A stretch of DNA of 64,000 nucleotides from an uncultured Bacilli bacterium (GCA_934086395.1 CAKOIE010000001.1:1-64000); one strand, 5' to 3'. Counted from the stretch's first letter, positions 11,480 to 19,704 are shown. Numbers and translations: made by a program. Notes: a model not told the origin generated them from the letters alone.

Positions 11480-12166
11480 TTATGTCATTTTATATATAAA
11501 TTTTGTTATTTTAAGGATTTTAATTCTTTTATAATAATTAGTAAATATTTTATTATAGTAATAAATATATTCATTATTTATTTTAATGATTGTTTCTTGT
11601 TTGTTAAGGTTATATTCTTTTTCTATTTTGGTCATCTTGTTAGCGTAGTTATCAAATAAGTATAGAATGTTATCATCATTAGTTATATTGGTTGTTACTA
11701 GGTCTTTTAAAAGATTAAATAGGTTTTCAACATCTGTTAATTTATCTAAATTATAGTTATATTTTATTTTGATCTTATTTAATTCTTGAAGGGGAATATT
11801 ATTTCTGATTTGTTTAAAAATAGTTAGGAAGTTATTAATGATTGTTTTTTTCATTGAATAAATAATATATTCATCGTTAAGTTCTTTTAAAGTAATAGGC
11901 GTAGTTAAAAATTCTGGTATATTTGTTGTTAATATTAACTCTAGTATGTGTCCTTTTTCTTTAATTGATGGAAAATTGTTATGAAAGAAATCAACAAAGA
12001 AAGTTAGTTTTTCAATAAACGATTCTTCATTATTCTTGTTTTCTATTATAGAATTGTTGTTTAGAATTTTATCAAATATTTTATTGCTAATTAATTCTTG
12101 CATTAGTACATAATATTTTGGTTTGGTACTTATAAGATATTGTAGTATTTTAGTTTTATAATTCAT
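11480..12166 (-). CDS. Hypothetical protein, helical
   Basis: I do not recognise this 228-aa protein. The start chosen is the ATG giving MNYKTKILQYL, preceded by AGGTAAT at 7 bp; an upstream ATG 11 codons earlier lacks a site. The protein is rich in Asn, Ile and Lys, has no membrane segment or signal, and looks alpha-helical. It is divergent from the double-HTH gene at 12286 and shares the intergenic region with it, so the pair may be co-regulated. No function is proposed. Confidence 0.55.
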   Translation of the reverse strand: MNYKTKILQYLISTKPKYYVLMQELISNKIFDKILNNNSIIENKNNEESFIEKLTFFVDFFHNNFPSIKEKGHILELILTTNIPEFLTTPITLKELNDEYIIYSMKKTIINNFLTIFKQIRNNIPLQELNKIKIKYNYNLDKLTDVENLFNLLKDLVTTNITNDDNILYLFDNYANKMTKIEKEYNLNKQETIIKINNEYIYYYNKIFTNYYKRIKILKITKFIYKMT

Positions 12167-12285
12167 ATGATTACCTATTTTCTTTTTGTTTCTATACATT
12201 ATAATAACATATTTTTACCAAATATATCCAAGTTTTATAAATAATTATTTTTTTAATGCAAAAATTAATAATAGGTGGTAGTAAA

Positions 12286-12711
12286 ATGTACGAAAATAAC
12301 TTGAAATATATTAGAGAATACATGGAAATGACACAAAAGGAACTTGGAAAGGTTTTTAATGTGGCTGAATCTACCTATAGTGGATGGGAAACTGGTAGAG
12401 ATGTTATTCCTTTAAAGCATTTATATAAATTTAGTTTGAAGTATGGTTATTCTATGGATTATTTACTTAAGTTAAATAGTAAGAATGTTAAGTATGATAA
12501 ACTTGATAGTATTGATAGAAAAATGATTGGTGATAAATTAAAAAGAATTAGAAAAGATTTAAAATTAACTCAACAACAAATTGCAGATGAGTGTATGATA
12601 TCTCAAACTACTTATAGTAATTATGAGTTAGGTAATAATTTAATTTCTACTATGAGTTTGTATACAATTTGTAAGAATCATAATATTTCGATGGATAGTA
12701 TATTTAAGTAA
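12286..12711 (+). CDS. Transcriptional regulator with two XRE-type HTH domains
   Basis: The 141-aa protein has two Cro/C1-type helix-turn-helix domains in tandem: residues of about 5-60 (MEMTQKELGKVFNVAESTYSGWETGRDVIP) and 80-140 (LKLTQQQIADECMISQTTYSNYELGNNLI). The start is the ATG at 12286 because AGGTGG sits 7 bp before it; an ATG ten codons earlier has no binding site. There is no effector domain, so this may be a DNA-binding switch of the type found in mobile or defence regions. It is followed directly by a terminator. Confidence 0.85.
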   Translation: MYENNLKYIREYMEMTQKELGKVFNVAESTYSGWETGRDVIPLKHLYKFSLKYGYSMDYLLKLNSKNVKYDKLDSIDRKMIGDKLKRIRKDLKLTQQQIADECMISQTTYSNYELGNNLISTMSLYTICKNHNISMDSIFK

Positions 12712-12716
12712 AAATA

Positions 12717-12742
12717 AAATCAGCTAGGGGTAACGCTGATTT
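12717..12742 (+). terminator. Terminator after double-HTH regulator
   Basis: AAATCAGC (12717-12724) and GCTGATTT (12735-12742) form a perfect 8-bp stem with a 10-nt loop, followed by a T-rich tail. It lies between the convergent regulator gene and the pseudogene at 12772, so it may serve both strands. Confidence 0.75.
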
Positions 12743-12771
12743 ATGTGTTTTTATAAAATAAATTTTATATA

Positions 12772-13228
12772 TTATTTTTCTTTTAATAGACAGTCGACTA
12801 CTTTTATTTTTGTTATTCCATCATAATCTGCTTAAAGATCCATATCTAAAGTTAATAATATTTTAGGAAAATGAACTTTGGCTTTTGGGATAGATCTTAA
12901 TTCTCTAGCAAGAACTTTTTCATCTCTGATGGATAATGCTACTTGATATTATTTTAATCCATCTCTATTTTAGGCAACAAAATCTACTTCTAAATCGTCT
13001 TCTTTTCTGGTATAGACTTTATATCCTCTTCTTAATTCTGGATCAGCTGCATAATATTTATAATTTCTGGATAATAATTTTTTTCTTTATCATCAAATCT
13101 TTCGTATTTATTTATTAAATAACTTTCCAGATATGCAATTATATATTTTTCAACTGTATGGTTAATAGTTGATATACCTTTGCTTGTTAGAGTATTACTT
13201 ATTTTTTTATTATCTATGTAAATAACTA
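12772..13228 (-). pseudogene. Remnant of DUF4143-type AAA ATPase (C-terminal part)
   Basis: One minus-strand frame reads like the C-terminal half of an ATP-binding protein with a DUF4143 domain: SKGISTINHTVEKYIIAY, YYAADPELRRGYKVY, DDLEVDFVA, YQVALSI, HFPKILLTLDMDL. It is interrupted by three in-frame TAA codons, one at 12970-12972 after EVDFVA, one before YQV and one before ADYDG. The P-loop half is missing; homology begins directly at the end of the zinc-ribbon remnant, so a deletion joined the two. This is dead sequence, not a recoded gene, because TAA ends ordinary genes nearby. Confidence 0.75.
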
Positions 13229-13427
13229 TCTATTATTATCTTTACTAATAGATAATTCTATATAATCATTTTCATTACCAATTCTCTTCAAATATTCAGT
13301 ACCCCCCATCAACTGCAACGGCTCCACAAGAACACCTTTTATAATCATTTGTACTTTTTGACTCTATAGTATTTCCACATTTTTTACATTTAATTTTATT
13401 GCTAATTATTTCTTCTTTCTTTTCCAT
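13226..13427 (-). pseudogene. Small zinc-ribbon protein, frameshifted
   Basis: The gene starts at an ATG with GAGGAG 7 bp upstream. It reads MEKKEEIISNKIKCKKCG...CSCGAVAVDGG, a C-x2-C / C-x-C zinc ribbon. At a run of six G the frame shifts: the continuing homologous reading TEYLKRIGNENDYIELSIS lies one base out of frame and ends at TAG 13226-13228. One G fewer would restore a 66-aa protein. Either it is a recent pseudogene, a phase-variable homopolymer, or a sequencing error. A palindromic operator lies about 50 bp upstream. Confidence 0.7.
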
Positions 13428-13478
13428 AAGTCATCTCCTCCATAATAATTATGCCATGATCTTATAATAATTATATAC

Positions 13479-13492
13479 TACCGTTTTCGGTA
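13479..13492. promoter_or_regulatory. Palindromic operator, third copy of TACCG-N4-CGGTA
   Basis: TACCGTTTTCGGTA differs in one base of the central tetramer from the two operators in the Fic promoter (17422-17435, 17455-17468). It lies about 50 bp upstream of the zinc-ribbon start and next to an AT-rich TATAAT on the minus strand, so it would control that small gene. Confidence 0.6.
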
Positions 13493-13613
13493 TAATACCA
13501 TTACAATCATACGGATAAAAACTATATTGTCCGTATCGCTGTAAAAAATCCATTGAAGATTTTTGCCACTTTCGTCGCTTTTCTTCAATGAACTATTTAA
13601 AAGTCAATTTTTT

Positions 13614-13722
13614 TGTACCTAAATTGTACCTAAAATTATTTTAGCAATACCGATGCCTCGCACTCCCCTTATAAAATGGGCATAAAAAAATGAGAGCACG
13701 GTTAAACGTTCTCTTCAGGGAG
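13614..13722. mobile_element. Left end sequence of island: tandem 11-mers plus 42-bp repeat
   Basis: Two 11-mers, TGTACCTAAAT and TGTACCTAAAA, abut exactly at 13614-13635. They are followed by CCCTTATAAA and then a 42-bp segment (13681-13722) that recurs with four differences at 26568-26609. Inside it GAGAGC and GTTCTC pair around loop ACGGTTAAAC; on the minus strand the hairpin is followed by seven T and can terminate transcription. Abutting repeats beside a recurring core are what tyrosine-recombinase arm and attachment sites look like. No integrase gene remains here. Confidence 0.5.
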
Positions 13723-13830
13723 GCCAAAGTTGGTTTAATCATATTAGTAAAAACCCTTTAAAATCAACATTTTACAGTATAAACAGTTTAAAAAAATACT
13801 ATTTTACACACCACAATTTAACTGAATTGT

Positions 13831-13852
13831 TGTGCAGAAACTGTGCAGACAT
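13831..13852. repeat. Abutting 11-bp direct repeats
   Basis: TGTGCAGAAAC (13831-13841) and TGTGCAGACAT (13842-13852) sit head to tail with no spacer, the same architecture as the pair at 13614-13635 but with different sequence. They may be arm sites of another, lost integrase. Confidence 0.45.
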
Positions 13853-13858
13853 AAGAAA

Positions 13859-13887
13859 AGCATATATAGGTTGTAGCTATATTTGCT
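13859..13887 (-). terminator. Terminator of HTH-Fic/PHP-ATPase operon
   Basis: AGCATATATAG (13859-13869) pairs with CTATATTTGCT (13877-13887) with one mismatch. On the minus strand it is followed by CTTTTCTTATG. It lies 6 bp beyond the last gene of the operon. Confidence 0.6.
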
Positions 13888-13892
13888 CTTTT

Positions 13893-14168
13893 TTATTCTT
13901 CTGGGATTTCTAGCCCATCTATTATATTTTTAAATATTTTATGACATTCATTTAAATAATATTGATTATCTTCACTTATACCATCATAATTATCTAAATC
14001 ATTCAAAATGTACTTTTTACCATTTTCATATTTAAACATATCATATATTTCTTTTGCACTTAATTCCTTTTTTGTATCAGATAACAATAGTAAACTATCT
14101 GCATCAAAAAATACACTAATGGATTTATCATTATTATCATATTTAATTTTTACATTTACTGTTTTCAT
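13893..14168 (-). CDS. Small partner protein of the PHP-ATPase (hypothetical)
   Basis: This 91-aa protein is not recognised. The start is the ATG giving MKTVNVKIKYDNND, with AAAGGAG upstream; it overlaps the end of the PHP-ATPase gene by 26 bp, so translation is coupled. It is acidic toward the C terminus (DNYDGISEDNQYYLNECHKIF) and has no membrane segment or known motif. Tight coupling suggests a subunit, inhibitor or immunity-type partner of the ATPase, but that is inference from position only. Confidence 0.65.
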   Translation of the reverse strand: MKTVNVKIKYDNNDKSISVFFDADSLLLLSDTKKELSAKEIYDMFKYENGKKYILNDLDNYDGISEDNQYYLNECHKIFKNIIDGLEIPEE

Positions 14169-16461
14169 ATAATTTAAATCTCCTTTCAATTGCTTCACGT
14201 CCGCCATCTAATAAAGAAGCTATTTCATCAATAATTGAATAATCGGAATTTTTATACTCTAAACATCCACTTTTTATACTTAATTCATCACTATTATTTT
14301 TATTGATGCAAATAACATTATCAACATCTAAATTAACAACTAATAATGGATTATGAGTAACAATTATAATTTGCTTTTTATCACGAACTTTTTCAATATA
14401 ATTAATTAAATCTTCTGATATTTTATTATTACTGATATCATCTTCTGGTTGATCAATAAGTAATACATCCTTATTAGAATCAAAATTATTAAATTTAAAA
14501 TCATAATATACAATTGATATTTCCCCAGGGGTTTTTCCAATTACTTTTTTATCAGCTTTCTTTTCTATAAATGTTTCTTCAGCAGAATATTTTTCTATAA
14601 ATTTTTCCACAGATTTATACCAATTTGATAAATTATCAATATTAGTTATACCATTCAAACTTTTAACCAAATCTTCTTCAGAATCAATATTAAATATATT
14701 ACTTTGATCATAATTACCATTAAACAATTCATTATAATATATTGTACTTATATCAACGTCATTATATTTTGCCTTTTTTACAAAATAAAAACCATTCTTC
14801 ATATTTTTTGATTCCCCTGGTAAGGTTTTAGGAAATTTTGGAATCTCTCTTTTCTTAATATCTTCATTAATAACATTGCTTATTTCGTTACAAAAATTCG
14901 TAAGATTACTCTGATAATCATTGTTTTCTTTTTCCTTATCTGTACGTTTATTCTCAATATTTGTATCAAAAGTTTCTAATGCTGATTTAATTAAATTAAT
15001 TATTTCATTGCATTTAATTATTTCTTCATTTAATTTTTTTAATTCTAAATTAATTTTTCCTATATTAGTTACTTCTTCACCTAACGTTTTGAAATTATCA
15101 TCATAGAAAGACTTATTATCACTATATTCTTTCTCTAATAATGTATATATCTTATTTAATTCATTATATCTTGCACTATATATATTCTTTATTTCATTTA
15201 AATCTTTATTTACTGTAGGATTGAATAATTGTTGCTCGTGTTTTACAAGAGTAAATTGTAATGCTTCCAAACTGTCCTTTTTTGTTTTATATGAAATAGT
15301 CTCTTGAATATACTTTATTATATTATTACTATATTCCCTAATATTTTTAGCAAACAATTCTTTATTCATTATTTCATTAAAGTAGTTATTTTTTTCTTTT
15401 TTAAACAACTCCCCTTTTTTAACATTTTCAATAATTTCATTTTGTCTAATATATTCAATTCTGGGTGTTCCAGTTTTCTCTATACTCATTTGATTATTTT
15501 TTACTATTTTTGAATAATAGGTTTTTAATTGACCGTTTTCCATCAATTCTAATAATAGTGTTTTACCAGAGCCATTATCTCCAATTATAGCATTAATTCC
15601 ATTACATAGTGGGTATTCCTTATTATTGCACTTTATAGATTTTATATAATTATTATTTTTATTATCAATTCTATTAAATCTTGTTTTTGTGCTTGTAAAA
15701 GCAAAAACAAGTCCATCAAAATCAGCTAAAGCTTTTATTTTTGTTACATAATTCTTATTTTGTGTTCTTTCATCTTTACATGGATAATGTTCCCACTTAT
15801 GGCAATCACTACCAATTATTGTTGCTATATTTTTATCTGCTTTATTTAAAGAATTGATTATCATACCTTGAACTGAAGGTTTTTGATACTCTAAAGCATT
15901 AATATATCCTGTAGATATAAATTCATAAACATCATCAACGGAATTTGATAGGCTTCTTTTACCACCTTCAGGATTATCTAATGATTTACGTTGATGTGCT
16001 ATTAAAACTATACTGCAATTTATTTCTTTTAAAATCTTTTCAAATTCATCTTTTGTATAGTACTCATTCTTTTTTGTTAATTGTTTATTTGATTTTAAGA
16101 CAGTTTCTATATTAGATATCTTATCAATTGATGAATCATCAAAAACAGTTATGATATGACATGATTCTTTACCTTCTTCAAGTAACACGTCAAATTCAAT
16201 ACCTGGTAAAATATTAATAACATTAGGATAATCAGAACCACTTATTTTTTCTTTTAAAAGTTCATATAAATGAAAGTTAAAATTATTATGATCTGTAATT
16301 GAAAAAAGATTTATATTATTTTCATTTAATTTTTCTAATAATATATCTATATTTTCTTCATTTGAATCATCTACATATCCTTTTTCTTCTTTATATGCAC
16401 TATATATTGAATGAATATGCAAATCTATATTAATAATGCTGTTTATTTTATTACTGCACAT
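14143..16461 (-). CDS. PHP-domain phosphoesterase fused to ABC/SMC-type ATPase (TrlF-like)
   Basis: The 772-aa protein has an N-terminal PHP metal-dependent phosphoesterase (residues of about 10-240: DLHIHSIYS, SITDHNNF, LPGIEFDV, GSDCHKWEH, so the metal ligands are intact). An ABC/SMC-like ATPase follows: Walker A GDNGSGKT near 295, a long Lys/Glu/Asn-rich coiled coil of about 360-530, Walker B VLLIDQPEDD and the switch IIIVTHNPL near 710. This order matches the TrlF-type family of predicted defence ATPases. The PHP part may cut or trim nucleic acid when the ATPase senses invasion; no target can be read from sequence. It lies 10 bp after the Fic gene, whose TAG overlaps its GGAG site. Confidence 0.85.
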   Translation of the reverse strand: MCSNKINSIINIDLHIHSIYSAYKEEKGYVDDSNEENIDILLEKLNENNINLFSITDHNNFNFHLYELLKEKISGSDYPNVINILPGIEFDVLLEEGKESCHIITVFDDSSIDKISNIETVLKSNKQLTKKNEYYTKDEFEKILKEINCSIVLIAHQRKSLDNPEGGKRSLSNSVDDVYEFISTGYINALEYQKPSVQGMIINSLNKADKNIATIIGSDCHKWEHYPCKDERTQNKNYVTKIKALADFDGLVFAFTSTKTRFNRIDNKNNNYIKSIKCNNKEYPLCNGINAIIGDNGSGKTLLLELMENGQLKTYYSKIVKNNQMSIEKTGTPRIEYIRQNEIIENVKKGELFKKEKNNYFNEIMNKELFAKNIREYSNNIIKYIQETISYKTKKDSLEALQFTLVKHEQQLFNPTVNKDLNEIKNIYSARYNELNKIYTLLEKEYSDNKSFYDDNFKTLGEEVTNIGKINLELKKLNEEIIKCNEIINLIKSALETFDTNIENKRTDKEKENNDYQSNLTNFCNEISNVINEDIKKREIPKFPKTLPGESKNMKNGFYFVKKAKYNDVDISTIYYNELFNGNYDQSNIFNIDSEEDLVKSLNGITNIDNLSNWYKSVEKFIEKYSAEETFIEKKADKKVIGKTPGEISIVYYDFKFNNFDSNKDVLLIDQPEDDISNNKISEDLINYIEKVRDKKQIIIVTHNPLLVVNLDVDNVICINKNNSDELSIKSGCLEYKNSDYSIIDEIASLLDGGREAIERRFKLYENSKCKN

Positions 16462-16471
16462 AAAATCACTC

Positions 16472-17398
16472 CTACAACAATTCTAAATATTTATTTAACA
16501 TTTCATTTTCCAATTCATTAACCAATTTAACAAAATCTGTATAATCTCCAGTAGTATGTGCTTTGTCTAAAGCATTATAATATTCTAATCTTTTTTCTTT
16601 TTTTACAATTACTGGAAGATATCCACTATTCATTAAAGATAAGTTCATTACTAATCTTGAGGTTCTACCATTACCATCAACAAATGGATGTATTTTAACT
16701 AACTCACCATGTAATAATGCAGCTCTAATAATTGGATGATATTTTTTCCAATCTTCATAGTTAATAATTAATTTTTCCATTAATTCTGGAACTATTAAAT
16801 AATCTGGTGGAATATGTGTAGCACCTTTTATTTTTACATTCTCATCTCTATATCTACCAGCGTTATCATCATCTATTTCTTTTAAAACTAATTGATGAAT
16901 ATTTTTAATGTTCCATTCTGTAATTGGTTTCTTATCTTTAATAAGATCATCTAAGAATAATATTGCTTGTTCATGATTAATAACTTCTAAATGTTCCTTT
17001 AATGATTTACCACCAACAGTAATACCTTCTAAAACAACTTGTGTTTCTCTTAAAGTTAATGTATTACCTTCTATACCGTTACTATTATAAGTCCACTCTA
17101 AATTTATAGATTCTTTTAAAGATTTTAAAGTTTCTTTTGATATAGGTCTTTTTGAATTTAATTCTTTATTTAATTCATCGACTTTATCAAAATAATTATC
17201 AGGTAAATCGAATTTAAATTCAGTATTTTCTAGTTTAAAACTTCTTTTATCAACTGGTTTATTAGCTTTAATAGGAATATTCCAATTGTTACCTACTTTA
17301 ACAGCACCTTCAATTCTTCCATCTTGTAATAATCTTCTAATTCTTCTTTCACTAATATTCCATTTTTGTACAGCTTCTTTTGTAGTCATAAATTCCAT
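16472..17398 (-). CDS. Fic-family protein with N-terminal HTH domain
   Basis: This 308-aa protein has an N-terminal excisionase/MerR-like HTH (residues of about 1-45: MTTKEAVQKWNISERRIRRLLQDGRIEGAVKVG). An inhibitory-helix motif SNGIEGN of class II Fic proteins lies near 100, and the catalytic Fic motif HPFVDGNGRTSR near 240. Fic domains usually transfer AMP to target hydroxyls; here the inhibitory Glu and active-site His and Arg are all present. The start at 17398 is set by GAGGTG at 17405-17410 and by the promoter, whose -10 box ends at 17418; a longer reading from 17446 would begin at the -35 box. It is first in the operon and probably represses its own promoter through the HTH. Confidence 0.9.
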   Translation of the reverse strand: MEFMTTKEAVQKWNISERRIRRLLQDGRIEGAVKVGNNWNIPIKANKPVDKRSFKLENTEFKFDLPDNYFDKVDELNKELNSKRPISKETLKSLKESINLEWTYNSNGIEGNTLTLRETQVVLEGITVGGKSLKEHLEVINHEQAILFLDDLIKDKKPITEWNIKNIHQLVLKEIDDDNAGRYRDENVKIKGATHIPPDYLIVPELMEKLIINYEDWKKYHPIIRAALLHGELVKIHPFVDGNGRTSRLVMNLSLMNSGYLPVIVKKEKRLEYYNALDKAHTTGDYTDFVKLVNELENEMLNKYLELL

Positions 17399-17417
17399 AA
17401 ATTTCACCTCTGAATAC

Positions 17418-17468
17418 ATTATACCGTTATCGGTACAATTTGTCAATATATTTATACCGTTATCGGTA
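17418..17468 (-). promoter_or_regulatory. Promoter with twin operators for HTH-Fic operon
   Basis: The minus strand carries TTGACA (17446-17441), a 17-bp spacer and TATAAT (17423-17418): both boxes are consensus. The perfect palindrome TACCGATAACGGTA occurs twice, at 17422-17435 (spacer and first bases of the -10) and 17455-17468 (just upstream of the -35). The copies are 33 bp apart, about three helical turns. A dimer bound at both would block polymerase, a classic autorepression layout. The HTH of the Fic protein is the obvious candidate binder. Confidence 0.85.
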
Positions 17469-17506
17469 TATTATTATAATATTTTATTTTAAAATTATTA
17501 TGTAAC

Positions 17507-18349
17507 TTATTTTAAAAATTCAAGAAGTTCTTCATAAAACTTTTCAGGATTATTTTGTACTTTCTCTTTAAATTCATTTATTTCTAAATTTAATTTTTCT
17601 GTTTCTTTCTTATCTTTTTCAAAGTATTTACCATTCTTATCATAATATAGTAAATCGTTATATTTTGAAAAATCTATTTTATATTCTTGTATCTTATTGC
17701 TGATATTAGCTAATAAAAATATGTAAGTAAAGCCGACATTTCCTAATTCTAAATAATGTTTATTATCATTGGTGAAATACTTTAAGCATACGAATAGAAG
17801 CATTTTTAAAAAATGATAATTTTGATATGTGAGTAATTGAAATACTTCTTTTTCTTTTGGACTGTTAATTTCGATTACTGTACTTACAATTAATGTACTA
17901 TGCGTAAAATTACACATTTTATCATATAATTCAGTTAACATTGACAATTTTTCTTTACGGTTTATATCTTTAAATGCTGGCTCACATATTTCATTCATAT
18001 GTGTTCTAAACTTATCTATTATTTCACAAACTCTTGTCTTATCACGCTCTATTCCTAAAGTTGTAAATTCATTATATACATCTTCATCAAACTGAATCAT
18101 CATTGCCATCATAATATATTCAAAAGAAGATCTTAATAATGTATTTGCATCCACTAAGTTATAACTTTTTAAATTGTAATCTACATTTATTAAAGTTTTA
18201 TGTGCTTGTTTTAATAAACTAATTGTTTCATGATGTTTAGTTCTTCTCTCATTTTCTAATTTTGATACATTATAAATACAACCATCTTTTAATGGTTTAA
18301 TAAATTTTCTATTTATGGCATTATTAATAGTTTTATGTGATATTTGCAT
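17507..18349 (-). CDS. Hypothetical helical protein, possibly HEPN-like
   Basis: I do not recognise this 280-aa protein with certainty. The N-terminal 35 residues (ISHKTINNAINRKFIKPLKDGC) resemble a small HTH. The remainder is helical, with LLRSSFEYIMMAMMIQFDE near residue 70 and CNFTHSTLIV near 147. An Arg/His-bearing pair of helices of this kind recalls HEPN or DUF5677-like abortive-infection proteins, but the RxxxxH catalytic motif is not clear. A strong AAGGTGGTG precedes the ATG. It lies between the McrBC terminator and the HTH-Fic operon, alone in its own unit; a defence role is inferred from location. Confidence 0.6.
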   Translation of the reverse strand: MQISHKTINNAINRKFIKPLKDGCIYNVSKLENERRTKHHETISLLKQAHKTLINVDYNLKSYNLVDANTLLRSSFEYIMMAMMIQFDEDVYNEFTTLGIERDKTRVCEIIDKFRTHMNEICEPAFKDINRKEKLSMLTELYDKMCNFTHSTLIVSTVIEINSPKEKEVFQLLTYQNYHFLKMLLFVCLKYFTNDNKHYLELGNVGFTYIFLLANISNKIQEYKIDFSKYNDLLYYDKNGKYFEKDKKETEKLNLEINEFKEKVQNNPEKFYEELLEFLK

Positions 18350-18420
18350 ATTTTCACCACCTTAAAAAGTTTAATATTTATTATATCACTATTATTTGAT
18401 AAATTTAGCATTGATTAACA

Positions 18421-18463
18421 TAAAAAGTATATATAGATAAATTAAAACTATATATACTTTTTA
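18421..18463 (-). terminator. Terminator of McrB-McrC operon
   Basis: A perfect 16-bp inverted repeat, arms 18421-18436 and 18448-18463 with an 11-nt loop, has A/T-rich tails on both sides and can work in both directions. It separates the restriction operon from the next gene downstream. Confidence 0.8.
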
Positions 18464-18510
18464 ACATTTAATTTAAATATGTCAAATTTTTGCTATTTTT
18501 TTAACATGTT

Positions 18511-18573
18511 ATGACACTTATGACACTTGTTTCTAGGGGGTGCCATCATACATTTAAGTGACGTAAGTGACAT
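18511..18573. repeat. Four 9-bp repeats in inverted pairs
   Basis: ATGACACTT occurs twice without spacer (18511-18528). After 27 bp the near-complement AAGTGACGT and AAGTGACAT follow, again without spacer (18556-18573). Two direct pairs facing each other is a recombinase- or replication-type site architecture. It lies just after the McrC stop codon, in a gap of otherwise plain AT-rich DNA. Confidence 0.55.
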
Positions 18574-18585
18574 AAGCAAAAGAAA

Positions 18586-19695
18586 TTACGTGTATAGTTC
18601 ATTTAATTGATTGGCTTTTTCATTTGCTATATCTTTATCAATTATTTTTAACAAATCACATGTTATTTTTCTCCAGTCTTGAGAAAGATCAATGGTATTA
18701 AATTGAATCTTTGCATCAATTGCCCCCATTTCTTGAGAGACAACTTTTACATCATATGATTCATATATAGACTCTCCATTAAATGGTAATGGATAAAGCA
18801 ATATACCTTTTAAATCATTTGTGGCATTTACATTATTTAAATATGCCATCATTTGATACATATTACCACTAATTAAAGATTCTTTATCATAATTAGTTGT
18901 TAAATAATCTTTGTAATATTTAGTATCCAAAATAATTGTTTCTTCATTTGATTTAATAAATGTGTCCATTTTCATTATAGGTAGTAATGATTTGTTTCCA
19001 CTACTTACATTCCAATTTAATTGACTTTGATATTTGACTTTGTATTTTTTCTTAGGAAGTTCCTGTTCATAAAATTTATATACAAACAATTCAAATACAT
19101 TATTCATATTCTCATCATTATCAAATAAATTGTAAAATGAATATTTTCCTGAAGATTCGCTTAACATTTGAGAATTATATATTAATTGGCATATTTTTAT
19201 CATATAAAAATAATAATAGTTTGATTTATTAAAGATTATTTTATCAAATGAATATTTATCAATTTCCACATAATCAACTTGATTAAAATATAATATTATT
19301 CTATTTAACTTTTTCTTATTATCTTTTGAAATATCGGTTGATTTATATAATCTAATTGCTATATATTTTATTATTTGATTTAATAAATTGTTTTCAATCA
19401 GTTCATCATAATCACAATACACTTTTCCATATCTCAATGTTTGTTTATTAATTATAGATTGAATATCAAGCTTTCCTTTTACAGTGTTTAATTCTTCATT
19501 TTTTTCTATATACTCTTTATATAATCCTTTTTTTATTATTCTTTTAATATTAATTAAAAATAATTCAGCATAAATATTTGATGAATCGAAGTCGTCTTCC
19601 GATGATAAATCAATAAAATCTTTATTATTTACTCTATCCCATATATAACTATACATGAATAAAACATTTTTAATTGGAACTTTAAATTTATTCAT
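18586..19695 (-). CDS. McrC-like nuclease subunit (LlaJI R2 / YdjA type)
   Basis: This 369-aa protein is the nuclease and activator partner of the McrB-like GTPase. It shows the McrC features NTVKGKLDI near residue 70, DYDELIENNLLNQIIKYI near 98, and a PD-(D/E)xK-like core MKMDTFIKSNEETIILDTKYYKD near 242, with D, D and K in the right order. In McrC-type systems this subunit binds the GTPase ring, stimulates hydrolysis and cuts DNA. It starts 9 bp after the McrB gene, in one operon. Length is normal for the family and no defect is visible. Confidence 0.88.
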   Translation of the reverse strand: MNKFKVPIKNVLFMYSYIWDRVNNKDFIDLSSEDDFDSSNIYAELFLINIKRIIKKGLYKEYIEKNEELNTVKGKLDIQSIINKQTLRYGKVYCDYDELIENNLLNQIIKYIAIRLYKSTDISKDNKKKLNRIILYFNQVDYVEIDKYSFDKIIFNKSNYYYFYMIKICQLIYNSQMLSESSGKYSFYNLFDNDENMNNVFELFVYKFYEQELPKKKYKVKYQSQLNWNVSSGNKSLLPIMKMDTFIKSNEETIILDTKYYKDYLTTNYDKESLISGNMYQMMAYLNNVNATNDLKGILLYPLPFNGESIYESYDVKVVSQEMGAIDAKIQFNTIDLSQDWRKITCDLLKIIDKDIANEKANQLNELYT

Positions 19696-19704
19696 AATGG
19701 CCTT

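Noticed and set aside
12772..13228. TAA read as an amino acid (genetic-code change), suggested by in-frame TAA codons in the ATPase-like and 27.5-kb frames
   Set aside because: The residues expected at these positions differ (Gln-, Tyr- and Asp/Glu-like), and core genes such as dnaA and dnaN end at TAA. Ordinary decay explains it.
13614..13852. CRISPR array
   Set aside because: Repeats are only 11 bp, in pairs, without spacers of even length and without cas genes in the window.
17399..17446. Longer start of the Fic gene at 17446
   Set aside because: It would begin at the -35 box of a consensus promoter; the start at 17398 has a good ribosome site.
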